Source of the DNA: Deltaproteobacteria bacterium
GTDB taxonomy: Bacteria; Desulfobacterota; Deferrimicrobia; Deferrimicrobiales; Deferrimicrobiaceae
Length of the DNA stretch: 14,114 nucleotides
Assembly (NCBI GenBank): GCA_025357175.1
Contig: JANXPS010000230.1
Coordinates: 1 to 14,114, forward strand
Direction: 5' to 3'
Shown here one piece after another: positions 1 to 9,025 of the stretch. The notes beneath the pieces were generated by a model. The model made no database searches. It was given only the letters and a program-made list of their open reading frames with translations, and was not told where the DNA came from. Each line of letters starts with the position of its first letter. The stretch's first letter is position 1. The translations under genes and the position numbers were made by a program.

Positions 1-362
1 GTTTCCAACGTGCAGGGTGAGCTTGAAGGAGACCGAGACGCCTTCGACCTGGTGCGGGCGACCTTCCCGGCCGGCACCCTCTCCGGGGCCCCCAAGGTCA
101 GGGCAATGCAGATCATCGAAGAACTCGAGCCCGTTCGCCGCGGAATCTACGCCGGCGCAGTCGGGTACTTCGACTTCCAGGGCAGCATGGATTTCTGCAT
201 CGCCATCCGCACCATCGTCATGCGGCCCGGCGAGGCGGTCATCCAGGCCGGTGCGGGGATCGTGGCCGACTCGGACCCCGACCGCGAATGGGAAGAAATC
301 TGCAACAAGGCGCGCATTCTTTTCCGTGCGGTCGGTGTTCGCCAGCGCGCGGGGGCTCCGAC

Positions 363-366
<4 letters not shown>
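1..366 (+). CDS. trpE: Anthranilate synthase component I, TrpE (C-terminal 121 residues; 5' end outside window)
   Basis: This is the C-terminal end of the chorismate-binding subunit of anthranilate synthase, which converts chorismate to anthranilate using ammonia supplied by the TrpG amidotransferase. The reading frame is open from base 1, so the gene starts upstream of the window. Visible family motifs are PAGTLSGAPKVRAM and, nearer the end, a GAGIVADSDPDREWEE block followed by CNKA, both typical of the catalytic C-terminal domain. The PAGTLSGAPK form favours TrpE over PabB, where the equivalent is usually PGGSITGAPK, and the neighbouring genes agree. The TGA stop (364-366) overlaps the ATG of the trpGD fusion (ATGA), suggesting translational coupling of the two anthranilate synthase subunits. 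The N-terminal feedback-inhibition region, the start codon and any leader or attenuator cannot be seen. Confidence 0.95.
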
Positions 367-1981
<1,615 letters not shown>

Positions 1982-1985
<4 letters not shown>

Positions 1986-2779
1986 CCGGGACCGGTTCGA
2001 CGCATCTCGACGCGATTGTCGCGGGCGTCCGGGACGACCTGGCCGTTCGAAAGACGGCGGTTTCCCTCGAAGATCTGGACGCACGGGCCGGATCGGTCGC
2101 ACGTTCGAACCGGATCCGAAATAAACTTTTTGGGGGCCGCCCTTCGATCATCGCCGAGATCAAGCGGGCATCTCCTTCCAAAGGGTGGATACGCCAGGAT
2201 CTGGACGCGGTCGCGATCGCCAGCGCCTATGCGGGCGCGGGCGTCAGCGCGATATCCGTGCTGACCGAAGGCCGGAGATTCGGCGGATCGCTCCGGGATC
2301 TGGCGGCGGTCAGCGCGGCCCTACCCTCGACTCCCGTGCTCCGGAAGGATTTCATCCTCGACGAATACATGATCGCCGAGGCGCACGCCTTCGGTGCGGA
2401 CCTCGTGCTGCTGATGGTCAGCGTGCTCGGCGAAAAAACCTCTGAAATGATTGAAATGGCCAAGCGCCGCGGGCTTGACGCCCTGGTCGAGGTGCACGAC
2501 GAGGCCGAGCTCCGGACCGCGCTCGATGCGGGCGCAGACATAATCGGGATCAACAACCGGAACCTGAAGACGCTGGCGGTCGACCTGGCGACTTCGGAAC
2601 GGCTGCTCCCGATGGTGCCGCCGGACATCGTAAAGGTCGTCGAAAGCGGCATCTCGTCACCCGACGAGATCCATCATCTTGCTTCGTTCGGCGCCGATGC
2701 GTTCCTTGTCGGGGAGACGCTGGTGCGATCTGCCGACCCGGCATCCGAAATCGCTCGTCTGCTTTCGCATCAATATTGA
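1982..2779 (+). CDS. trpC: Indole-3-glycerol phosphate synthase, TrpC
   Basis: This 265-residue (beta/alpha)8-barrel enzyme converts carboxyphenylamino-deoxyribulose phosphate to indole-3-glycerol phosphate, with loss of CO2 and water. The family's catalytic residues are visible: Glu59 and Lys61 in AEIKRASPSKG, Lys122 in VLRKDF, Glu170 in VEVH, Asn191 in GINNRNLKT, and Glu221-Ser222 in ESGI. It is a stand-alone TrpC, not the TrpC-TrpF fusion of enterics; trpF is a separate gene downstream. The GTG start at 1982 overlaps the trpGD stop (GTGA) and gives the length usual for the family. There is no strong Shine-Dalgarno sequence, so translation probably depends on coupling to trpGD. It is followed by a 41-nt gap before trpB2. 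Confidence 0.96.
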
Positions 2780-2820
2780 AATCGACTCTCGAAAAATAAA
2801 TTCCTCCAAGGAGCCGTCCA
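2780..2820 (+). other. AT-rich gap between trpC and trpB2
   Basis: This 41-nt spacer is the longest non-coding stretch in the window. Its first 28 nt are about 36% GC, clearly lower than the surrounding genes. It holds the trpB2 ribosome binding site. A weak promoter-like pair (TTGAAA at 2776-2781, overlapping the trpC stop, and TAAATT at 2797-2802) is visible, but the 15-nt spacing is short and the second box matches only 4 of 6 consensus positions. I therefore do not call a promoter. Confidence 0.5.
2808..2813 (+). promoter_or_regulatory. Strong ribosome binding site of trpB2 (AAGGAG)
   Basis: A consensus AAGGAG Shine-Dalgarno sequence lies 7 nt before the ATG at 2821. It is the best site in the trp block. 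It means trpB2 can be translated on its own rather than by coupling, unlike most genes around it. Confidence 0.75.
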
Positions 2821-4176
2821 ATGCAGACGAAATTCCTTTTGACCGATTCGCAAATTCCCAAAGCCTGGTACAACGTCGTCGCCGACATGCCCAATCCCCC
2901 GGCACCCGTCATTCATCCGGGAACCGGAGCGCCGGTCGGTCCTGAAGATCTTGCGCCCCTGTTTCCGATGGCGCTCATCGAGCAGGAAGTGGCCTCGCAA
3001 CGTTTCATCCCGATCCCGGAAGAAGTGCTCGAACTGTACGCGCTTCACCGCCCGTCGCCACTATATCGGGCCCACCGGCTCGAAAAGTCGATCGGTACAC
3101 GTTCAAAAATCTTCTACAAATACGAGGGGAACAACTCCTCCGGTTCCCACAAGCTGAACACCGCCATCCCGCAGGCTTTCTACAACATGAAGGCAGGCCG
3201 CACCCGCATCGCGACCGAAACCGGGGCTGGGCAGTGGGGCAGCGCTATGGCGATCGCCGGCTCCTTCTTCGGGCTCGAGGTCAAGGTCTACATGGTCAAG
3301 GTGAGCTACGGTCAGAAGCCTTACCGCCGGATGCTGATGGAGACCTACGGGGCGACCGTCGTTCCTTCGCCCTCCCGCGACACCAATACGGGACGCGCGA
3401 TCCTGGAACAGGATCCCGACTGCAACGGGTCGCTGGGCATCGCCATTTCCGAGGCCGTCGAGGATGCGGCGCAGCGGGCAGATACAAGCTACGCGCTCGG
3501 TTCGGTGCTGAACCACGTGATCCTGCACCAGACCGTGATCGGCCTCGAGGCAAAAGAGCAGATGGCTATGGCCGGGTATTATCCCGATATCGTCATCGGC
3601 TGCCACGGCGGGGGAAGCAACTTCGCCGGAATCGCGTTTCCGTTCTACGCCGACAAGGCGGCCGGAAAGAACGTGCGCCTGGTGGCTGCCGAACCTGCAT
3701 CCTGCCCGACGCTTACGAAGGGGGTCTATGCCTTCGACTTCGGCGATACCGCCAAATTGACCCCGATCACCAAGATGTACACGCTTGGACATTCGTTCAT
3801 GCCGGCCGGCATCCACGCCGGGGGGCTGCGATACCACGGCGCATCTCCGCTGGTCAGCCAGCTGGTCCATGAGGGCGCGATCGAAGCGCAGGCCTACCTG
3901 CAGAATGCCGTCTTCGGTAGCGCGATCACCTTCGCACGCTCGGAAGGGATTCTGCCGGCGCCCGAATCTTCGCACGCGATCCATGCGGCGGTGATCGAGG
4001 CGAAGCGCGCCGACGAGGGGGGGGTCGAAAAGACCATCCTGTTCAACCTGAGCGGACACGGCTTTCTCGATCTCGCCGCCTACGACGATTACACCAATGG
4101 CCGGCTTGTCGACCACGAACATTCAGAGGACAATATCCAGGCGGTGCTCGGCAACCTTCCGAAGGTCAGCCTGTAA
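2821..4176 (+). CDS. trpB2: TrpB2-class (TrpB-like) tryptophan synthase beta chain
   Basis: This 451-residue PLP enzyme belongs to the second, divergent class of tryptophan synthase beta chains (TrpB2 or TrpEb_2). The PLP-binding lysine is Lys111 in SGSHKLN, the catalytic glutamate is Glu134 in ETGAGQWG, and the PLP phosphate loop is GGGSN at 263-267. Features of this class are the long N-terminal segment before the PLP lysine (110 residues, against 94 in the trpB of this window), ETGAGQWG in place of ETGAGQHG, and SYGQKPYRR near 162-170. Family members catalyse beta-replacement to make tryptophan from indole. Archaeal TrpB2 work has shown O-phosphoserine as the preferred donor, and whether that applies here is unknown. 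The gene lies between trpC and trpF with gaps of 41 and 36 nt, the only sizeable gaps in the cluster. A role in salvaging indole or as a spare beta chain is inference. Confidence 0.93.
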   Translation: MQTKFLLTDSQIPKAWYNVVADMPNPPAPVIHPGTGAPVGPEDLAPLFPMALIEQEVASQRFIPIPEEVLELYALHRPSPLYRAHRLEKSIGTRSKIFYKYEGNNSSGSHKLNTAIPQAFYNMKAGRTRIATETGAGQWGSAMAIAGSFFGLEVKVYMVKVSYGQKPYRRMLMETYGATVVPSPSRDTNTGRAILEQDPDCNGSLGIAISEAVEDAAQRADTSYALGSVLNHVILHQTVIGLEAKEQMAMAGYYPDIVIGCHGGGSNFAGIAFPFYADKAAGKNVRLVAAEPASCPTLTKGVYAFDFGDTAKLTPITKMYTLGHSFMPAGIHAGGLRYHGASPLVSQLVHEGAIEAQAYLQNAVFGSAITFARSEGILPAPESSHAIHAAVIEAKRADEGGVEKTILFNLSGHGFLDLAAYDDYTNGRLVDHEHSEDNIQAVLGNLPKVSL

Positions 4177-4212
4177 GGGGGGCGACCTCGCGGAAATACC
4201 GGGGGTAGCGGC

Positions 4213-4866
4213 ATGTTTCGCATCAAGATCTGCGGCGTAACCGCCGGCGATGATGCGCTTATGGCCATCGCGTGCGGCGCAGATGCCATCGGCATCAATT
4301 TCTGCCCGCAGTCGGCTCGATATGTCGATCCGGCAGCCGCCCGGCGAATCGTCGACGCCATAGACGGTAAGGCGCTGGTCGTAGCGGTCTTCGTCAACGA
4401 ACCCGGTGGCGCGATCCGGTCGATCGTCGACCCGCTCGGGATCGGCGCGGTCCAGCTTTCGGGTGACGAGCCGGCCGATGTCGCGGCGGCGCTTCCGTAC
4501 CGGGTGCTCAAGGTGGTTCGCCCGGCGGACGGCGCGAACCTGGCCGGTTGGTCCGGTTATCCTTGCGAGGCGCTGCTGCTCGACGCCCATCGCCCGGGAA
4601 GCTACGGAGGTACCGGACTGGCGCTCGACTGGGCGTCTTTGCCCGCGCTTGCCGAAACGGCCCGCGGCACCGACGGCGGACCGAAGAGATGGCTTCTCGC
4701 GGGGGGGCTGACACCCGATAATGTCCGTGAGGCGATCGTCTCCTGCCGTCCTTTCGGGGTCGACGTGGCGTCGGGCGTCGAAAGCGCACCCGGGAAAAAA
4801 GATCCGCGGAAAGTCGCCGATTTCATCCAGAGAGCAAAGGAAGGATTATCCATTGTCCGGACATGA
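4213..4866 (+). CDS. trpF: Phosphoribosylanthranilate isomerase, TrpF
   Basis: This 217-residue (beta/alpha)8-barrel enzyme carries out the Amadori rearrangement of phosphoribosylanthranilate, between the TrpD and TrpC steps. The general base Cys7 is in KICG at the N-terminus and the general acid Asp124 is in LLLDAH, followed by a GSYGGTG phosphate-binding turn. The LLAGGLTPDNV and GVDVASGVE blocks near the C-terminus are also typical of the family. The ATG at 4213 places KICG at residue 5, as usual, and a GGGGG run about 7 nt upstream may serve as ribosome binding site. The 3' end overlaps trpB by 14 nt if trpB uses the TTG start proposed here. Confidence 0.96.
   Translation: MFRIKICGVTAGDDALMAIACGADAIGINFCPQSARYVDPAAARRIVDAIDGKALVVAVFVNEPGGAIRSIVDPLGIGAVQLSGDEPADVAAALPYRVLKVVRPADGANLAGWSGYPCEALLLDAHRPGSYGGTGLALDWASLPALAETARGTDGGPKRWLLAGGLTPDNVREAIVSCRPFGVDVASGVESAPGKKDPRKVADFIQRAKEGLSIVRT
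4839..4845 (+). promoter_or_regulatory. Ribosome binding site that sets the trpB TTG start (GGAAGGA)
   Basis: GGAAGGA lies inside the end of trpF, 7 nt before TTG at 4853. No ATG or GTG in the trpB frame lies between this site and the conserved TrpB N-terminus, so the site supports a TTG start. Confidence 0.7.
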
Positions 4867-6064
4867 CACGAATAAATGGCCGGATGCAGACGGCCACTTC
4901 GGCCCCTTCGGCGGGCGTTATGTCGCCGAAACGCTGATGACCGCACTCGTCGAACTCGAGGCGGCATATCGTAAGGCCGCGCGCGACAAGGAATTCAAGG
5001 CCGAGCTGTCGAGTCTGTCACGCGATTTCGCCGGAAGGCCCACGCCGCTTTACTTCGCAAGACGGCTTTCCGAAAAAGGGAAAGGCGCCCGCATCTTTCT
5101 CAAGCGCGAAGATCTCGCGCATACCGGTTCCCACAAGATCAACAATACGCTCGGGCAAGGCCTTCTCGCGGTCCGGATGGGGAAAAAGCGGATCATCGCC
5201 GAAACGGGAGCGGGACAGCACGGTGTCGCCACCGCGACCATCTGCGCCAAGCTGGGGCTTTCCTGCGTCGTCTACATGGGCGAGGAAGACGTCAGGCGTC
5301 AGGCGCTCAACGTCTTCAGGATGAAACTGCTCGGCGCCGAGGTGATTCCCGTGTCATCCGGCAGCCGGACGCTCAAGGATGCGATGAACGAGGCGCTGCG
5401 CGACTGGGTGACCAATGTCCGCAACACCTACTACATGATCGGGACCACGGCCGGCCCGCATCCTTACCCGCTGATGGTTCGCGAGTTCCAGTCCGTCATA
5501 GGCAAAGAGGCGATCGTCCAGTTCAAAAAGGCGTGCGGCGGGCTTCCCTCCGCCGTCGTGGCATGCATCGGGGGCGGCAGCAACGCGATGGGCATCTTTC
5601 ACGCCTTCGTTCCCCACGAAAAAGTGCGGCTGATCGGCGTCGAAGCGGGCGGCTTCGGACTTGCGTCGGGCAGGCACGGGGCGCCTTTGTGCAAGGGGCA
5701 GGTCGGAGTCCTTCACGGTACCAAATCGTACCTTCTCCAGGATGCGGACGGCCAGGTCGCCGAGGCCCACTCCATCTCCGCAGGGCTCGATTACCCCGGC
5801 GTCGGCCCCGAACACGCCTTCCTCAAGAGCACTGGACGCGCCCGATATGTGGCCATCACCGATTCCCAGGCGCTCGAAGGGTTCGACCTGCTGACGCGGT
5901 TCGAAGGCATCATCCCGGCGCTCGAATCGTCCCACGCGGTGGCCTATGGCTACGCCCTTGCCCGGAAAATGGGGAAAGACGAAACGGTCATCATCAACGT
6001 GTCGGGGCGGGGCGACAAGGACACCTCCACCATTCTGGAAGAGCGGAAGGGGGTGACTCCGTGA
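4853..6064 (+). CDS. trpB: Tryptophan synthase beta chain, TrpB (TrpB1 class)
   Basis: This 403-residue PLP enzyme condenses indole with serine as the beta half of the TrpA2B2 complex. The PLP lysine is Lys95 in HTGSHKIN and the catalytic glutamate is Glu117 in ETGAGQHG, 22 residues apart as in the Salmonella enzyme (87 and 109). The phosphate loop is GGGSN and the N-terminus carries the conserved GHFGPFGGRYV segment. The TTG start is chosen because it follows GGAAGGA by 7 nt and gives the usual family length. The frame is open further upstream to a GTG at 4721, but that would overlap trpF by 146 nt and add non-conserved residues. The gene overlaps trpF by 14 nt and trpA by 4 nt, which keeps the alpha and beta chains in step. 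This is the canonical partner of TrpA, distinct from the trpB2 upstream. Confidence 0.95.
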   Translation: MSGHDTNKWPDADGHFGPFGGRYVAETLMTALVELEAAYRKAARDKEFKAELSSLSRDFAGRPTPLYFARRLSEKGKGARIFLKREDLAHTGSHKINNTLGQGLLAVRMGKKRIIAETGAGQHGVATATICAKLGLSCVVYMGEEDVRRQALNVFRMKLLGAEVIPVSSGSRTLKDAMNEALRDWVTNVRNTYYMIGTTAGPHPYPLMVREFQSVIGKEAIVQFKKACGGLPSAVVACIGGGSNAMGIFHAFVPHEKVRLIGVEAGGFGLASGRHGAPLCKGQVGVLHGTKSYLLQDADGQVAEAHSISAGLDYPGVGPEHAFLKSTGRARYVAITDSQALEGFDLLTRFEGIIPALESSHAVAYGYALARKMGKDETVIINVSGRGDKDTSTILEERKGVTP

Positions 6065-6855
6065 GCCGAATCGATGACGTCTTCGCGGGCCTCAAGGCGA
6101 AAAATGAAAAAGGGCTCATCGTATATCTGACCGCGGGCGATCCGACGCCGGAAAGTTCGCTGGCCTACCTCAAGGCCGCGGCCGACGCGGGTGCCGATAT
6201 CCTTGAAGTCGGAGTCCCGTTTTCCGACCCGACCGCCGACGGCCCGACGATCCAGGCGGCATCCAAGCGTGCGCTCGACGGGGGCATGACCCTTCGAAAG
6301 GTTCTCTCGCTCGTCTCCGAATTCCGGAAAACCCACCAGACGCCGATCGTGATGTTCGGGTATTACAACCCGCTTTTCCGCTATGGCGTCGAGGCCCTTT
6401 GCAAGGACGCCCGCAAGGCCGGCGCAGACGGGTTTCTCGTGGTCGACCTGCCGCTCGAGGAATGGGGGGAGATGGCCCCGATGGCCCGGGCCTCCGGGCT
6501 CGACTGGATACCGCTTGCGGCGCCCACCAGCGATCAGGACCGGATCCGGCGTGTCGCCGCCTCCGGAAGCGGCTTCCTGTACCTGATCAGCGTCACGGGC
6601 ATCACGGGAACCCGCTCGTCGCTTCCGCCCGAGGTCGCTTCCTGGACACGCCAGGTCGGCCGGACAATCCATCTTCCGCTTGCGGTCGGTTTCGGGATAT
6701 CCTCTCCCGAGATGGCGAAAGCGGCCGTTGCGCACGCCGATGCGGCGGTCGTGGGAAGCGCGTGCGTGAAAATCGTCGAACGTCACGGGGCGAACTCCGA
6801 AGGCCCCAGGGCGCTCAACCGGTTCGTCGCATCGATCAAGAAGGCATTGAGGTAA
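6061..6855 (+). CDS. trpA: Tryptophan synthase alpha chain, TrpA
   Basis: This 264-residue barrel enzyme cleaves indole-3-glycerol phosphate to indole and glyceraldehyde 3-phosphate; the indole is channelled to TrpB. Catalytic Glu49 (LEVGVPFSDP) and Asp60 (TADGP) fall at exactly the residue numbers of the Salmonella enzyme. The later SVTGITGTR loop and the GFGISSPE segment are also family hallmarks. The GTG start overlaps the trpB stop (GTGA) and follows a purine-rich AAGGGGGTG at 6047-6055. It is the last tryptophan gene; the accD start follows the TAA by only 5 nt, so no transcription end is evident here. Confidence 0.97.
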   Translation: MSRIDDVFAGLKAKNEKGLIVYLTAGDPTPESSLAYLKAAADAGADILEVGVPFSDPTADGPTIQAASKRALDGGMTLRKVLSLVSEFRKTHQTPIVMFGYYNPLFRYGVEALCKDARKAGADGFLVVDLPLEEWGEMAPMARASGLDWIPLAAPTSDQDRIRRVAASGSGFLYLISVTGITGTRSSLPPEVASWTRQVGRTIHLPLAVGFGISSPEMAKAAVAHADAAVVGSACVKIVERHGANSEGPRALNRFVASIKKALR

Positions 6856-6860
6856 CCGAC

Positions 6861-7730
6861 ATGGGCTTTTTATTCGGCAAGAAAAAGAAGGTTCAGCAGG
6901 AAGAGGGCGAGAAGCAGCGGCCCGGCATCCGGTTCCCCGAGGGGATCTGGATCAAGTGCGCCTCCTGCCTCGAGATCATCTATAAACCGGAAGTCGAACG
7001 AAACCTGAACGTCTGCCCCAAGTGCAACTACCATTTCCGGGTTCCGGTGATGGAGCGTATCCGCTCCGTCTCGGACGAGGGAACCTTTGCCGAATTCGGA
7101 GACGATTACGAGTCGATCGACATGCTCGGCTTCTCCGACAGCAAGAAATATTCGGATCGGCTCAAGGATGCCCGGAAAAAGACCGGTCGCAAGGACGCCA
7201 CGGTGATCGGAACGGCCGAAGTCGGCGGGGTTCCCGTCGTTCTCGCCGTGATGGACTTCGAGTTCCTTGGCGGTTCCATGGGTTCGGTCGTGGGTGAAAA
7301 GATCGCCCTGGCCGCCGAAAAGGCGCTCGAAATCGGTTGTCCGCTGATCGTGTTCAGCGCCTCCGGCGGAGCGCGCATGCAGGAGGGCACGCTATCCCTC
7401 ATGCAGATGGCCAAGTCCAGTGCGGCGCTCGCCCGACTGGGCGATGCCGGGCACGCGTTCATCAGCGTCCTGACCGACCCGACGACCGGCGGCGTCGCGG
7501 CCAGCTTCTCGATGCTTGGCGACATCATCATCGCGGAGCCCGGGGCGTTGATTGGTTTCGCGGGCCCCCGCGTGATCGAGCAGACCATCAAGCAGAAGCT
7601 TCCCGAAGGATTCCAACGCGCCGAATTCCTGCTGGAACACGGCATGGTCGACATGATCGTCGAAAGAACCCGTCTCAATGCCGTGCTGGCCCTGCTTCTG
7701 AAGACGCTTACGGCCCACACCGGGAAATGA
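6861..7730 (+). CDS. accD: Acetyl-CoA carboxylase carboxyltransferase beta subunit, AccD
   Basis: This 289-residue protein is the beta half of the carboxyltransferase that moves CO2 from biotin to acetyl-CoA, giving malonyl-CoA for fatty acid synthesis. It should work with AccA, which is not in this window. An N-terminal four-cysteine zinc ribbon is visible (Cys33, Cys36, Cys52, Cys55 in KCASC and CPKCNYHF). It is followed by the crotonase-like carboxyltransferase domain with SASGGARMQEG, DPTTGGVAASF and GFAGPRVIEQT. A lysine-rich start (GKKKK) is common in AccD. GAGGT at 6849-6853, inside the end of trpA, is a good ribosome binding site 7 nt before the ATG. The TGA stop overlaps the folC start. 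A trpA-accD-folC order is known from several proteobacterial groups. Confidence 0.97.
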   Translation: MGFLFGKKKKVQQEEGEKQRPGIRFPEGIWIKCASCLEIIYKPEVERNLNVCPKCNYHFRVPVMERIRSVSDEGTFAEFGDDYESIDMLGFSDSKKYSDRLKDARKKTGRKDATVIGTAEVGGVPVVLAVMDFEFLGGSMGSVVGEKIALAAEKALEIGCPLIVFSASGGARMQEGTLSLMQMAKSSAALARLGDAGHAFISVLTDPTTGGVAASFSMLGDIIIAEPGALIGFAGPRVIEQTIKQKLPEGFQRAEFLLEHGMVDMIVERTRLNAVLALLLKTLTAHTGK

Positions 7731-9025
7731 CCCGGCACCGGAGAGATCCGGCGCCCGTCGAACGGATCGTTCCCGGTCTTCAAAGGATCCGGGCTGCGCT
7801 GGCCATCTCCGGTAGCCCGGAACGGTCCTTTACGGCGATCCATGTCGCGGGGACGAACGGGAAAGGGTCCACGTCCGTATTCGCGTCCTCGATCCTGGGC
7901 CAACTTTCCCTTGGCCGCATCGGCTTGTACACCTCTCCGCACCTGCTCTCTCCGACCGAGCGGATACGGGTAGACCTCGAACCGATCCCCGAATCGAAAC
8001 TGGAATCACTCATTTCCCGGTCGGAGGCGGTTTCTGCGGCCGTTGAAACCGGGGAGGGCGCCCCGTTGTCCTGGTTCGAGAAAATGACCTGGGCGGCGTT
8101 CAGCTGGTTCGAATCGCGCAAGACCGCCGTCGCCGTTCTTGAGACCGGACTGGGAGGGCGATGGGATGCCACCAACGTTTGCCGCCCCGCGGTCTGCGCG
8201 ATCACCACGATCGGAATCGACCACGTCGAGTGGCTGGGCGGCACGATCCGGGCGATCGCGTCCGAAAAGGCCGGGATCGTCAAGCCCGGCGTGCCGGTCG
8301 TTCTGGGGCGCCTCGGGAAGATCGCAAGAGCTGTCGTTCGCGCCCGCGCAAACGAACTCGGCGCACCCCTCTGGGAAATTGGGCGCGATTTCGGGTGGGA
8401 GGAACAAAAGGCGGGAAAGGTATGTTTCCAGCTGCCCGGCCTTTCGGTCCCGGGCGTTCGCCTCGGGCTTCGTGGTACCTTCCAGAACGACAATGCCGCA
8501 GTGGGTTGCGCCGCAGCATGGAGATTTGCGCTTGATCGCGGCTTGGAGCCCCCCGAATTCGCGATAGCGGCCGGCAAGGGGCTTGTCCAGGCAAGCTGGC
8601 CAGGCCGCCTGTCGCTCTTGCCGGGCAGGGGAAACCGCGGGGGCTGGGTCGATGGGGCGCACAACCCCGCATCGGCGCACGCTCTGGCGGCCGAGATCGG
8701 ATCGTCGGACGCTTTCGGAGGCAAAAAACCGGTGGTCGCGGTCTGGAGCATGCTTGCCGACAAGAATATCGGCGGATTCATCCGTGAACTGTCTCCGGCC
8801 ATCGACCGGTGGGTTGCATACCCCCTTCGGCACGAGCGCGCCGCAAGCGCTTCGTTGCTGGCCCGGACCGGGAAAAGGATGGGCATATCCCTCGAAATGG
8901 CCGGCGATTTCGGGGAGGCGTGGCGGATGGCCCGCGGGTTCGCAGGTCCGGGAGGCGCCGTGATCGTCTGCGGATCGCTGATCGCCGTTGCGGACGCCTA
9001 CAGCGAAAGGGTCGGACACATCTGA
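7727..9025 (+). CDS. folC: Folylpolyglutamate synthase / dihydrofolate synthase, FolC
   Basis: This 432-residue Mur-ligase-family enzyme adds glutamate to dihydropteroate and/or to folates, using ATP. The P-loop is HVAGTNGKGST (GTNGKGS at 42-48), followed by TSPHLLSPTERIRVD, GLGGRWDATN, a SEKAGIVKPGVPVV segment and DGAHNPA in the C-terminal domain, all standard for FolC. The length is normal. The ATG at 7727 overlaps the accD stop (ATGA); the upstream sequence has no strong ribosome binding site, so coupling is likely. Whether it has both the dihydrofolate synthase and folylpolyglutamate synthase activities cannot be read with confidence from sequence; no folP or other folate gene is nearby. 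The stop overlaps the lptD start by one base (TGATG). Confidence 0.94.
   Translation: MTRHRRDPAPVERIVPGLQRIRAALAISGSPERSFTAIHVAGTNGKGSTSVFASSILGQLSLGRIGLYTSPHLLSPTERIRVDLEPIPESKLESLISRSEAVSAAVETGEGAPLSWFEKMTWAAFSWFESRKTAVAVLETGLGGRWDATNVCRPAVCAITTIGIDHVEWLGGTIRAIASEKAGIVKPGVPVVLGRLGKIARAVVRARANELGAPLWEIGRDFGWEEQKAGKVCFQLPGLSVPGVRLGLRGTFQNDNAAVGCAAAWRFALDRGLEPPEFAIAAGKGLVQASWPGRLSLLPGRGNRGGWVDGAHNPASAHALAAEIGSSDAFGGKKPVVAVWSMLADKNIGGFIRELSPAIDRWVAYPLRHERAASASLLARTGKRMGISLEMAGDFGEAWRMARGFAGPGGAVIVCGSLIAVADAYSERVGHI

Noticed and set aside
288..362. Upstream in-frame start for trpGD at 288
   Set aside because: It adds 25 residues before the canonical MIALIDNYDSF start and overlaps trpE; the ATGA junction at 363 is the better choice.
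3103..4122. Long - strand frame (339 codons) opposite trpB2
   Set aside because: It is a shadow of trpB2, with no recognisable domain or supporting ribosome binding site.
4177..4212. Possible terminator or regulatory hairpin between trpB2 and trpF
   Set aside because: The 36-nt gap is G-rich with no convincing stem and no T-run.
4721..4852. Upstream GTG start for trpB
   Set aside because: It would overlap trpF by 146 nt and add 44 residues that do not resemble TrpB. The TTG at 4853 has a well-placed ribosome binding site.
7780..8886. Long - strand frames opposite folC
   Set aside because: They are shadows of folC. The + strand frame carries the full set of FolC motifs and the antisense frames carry none.
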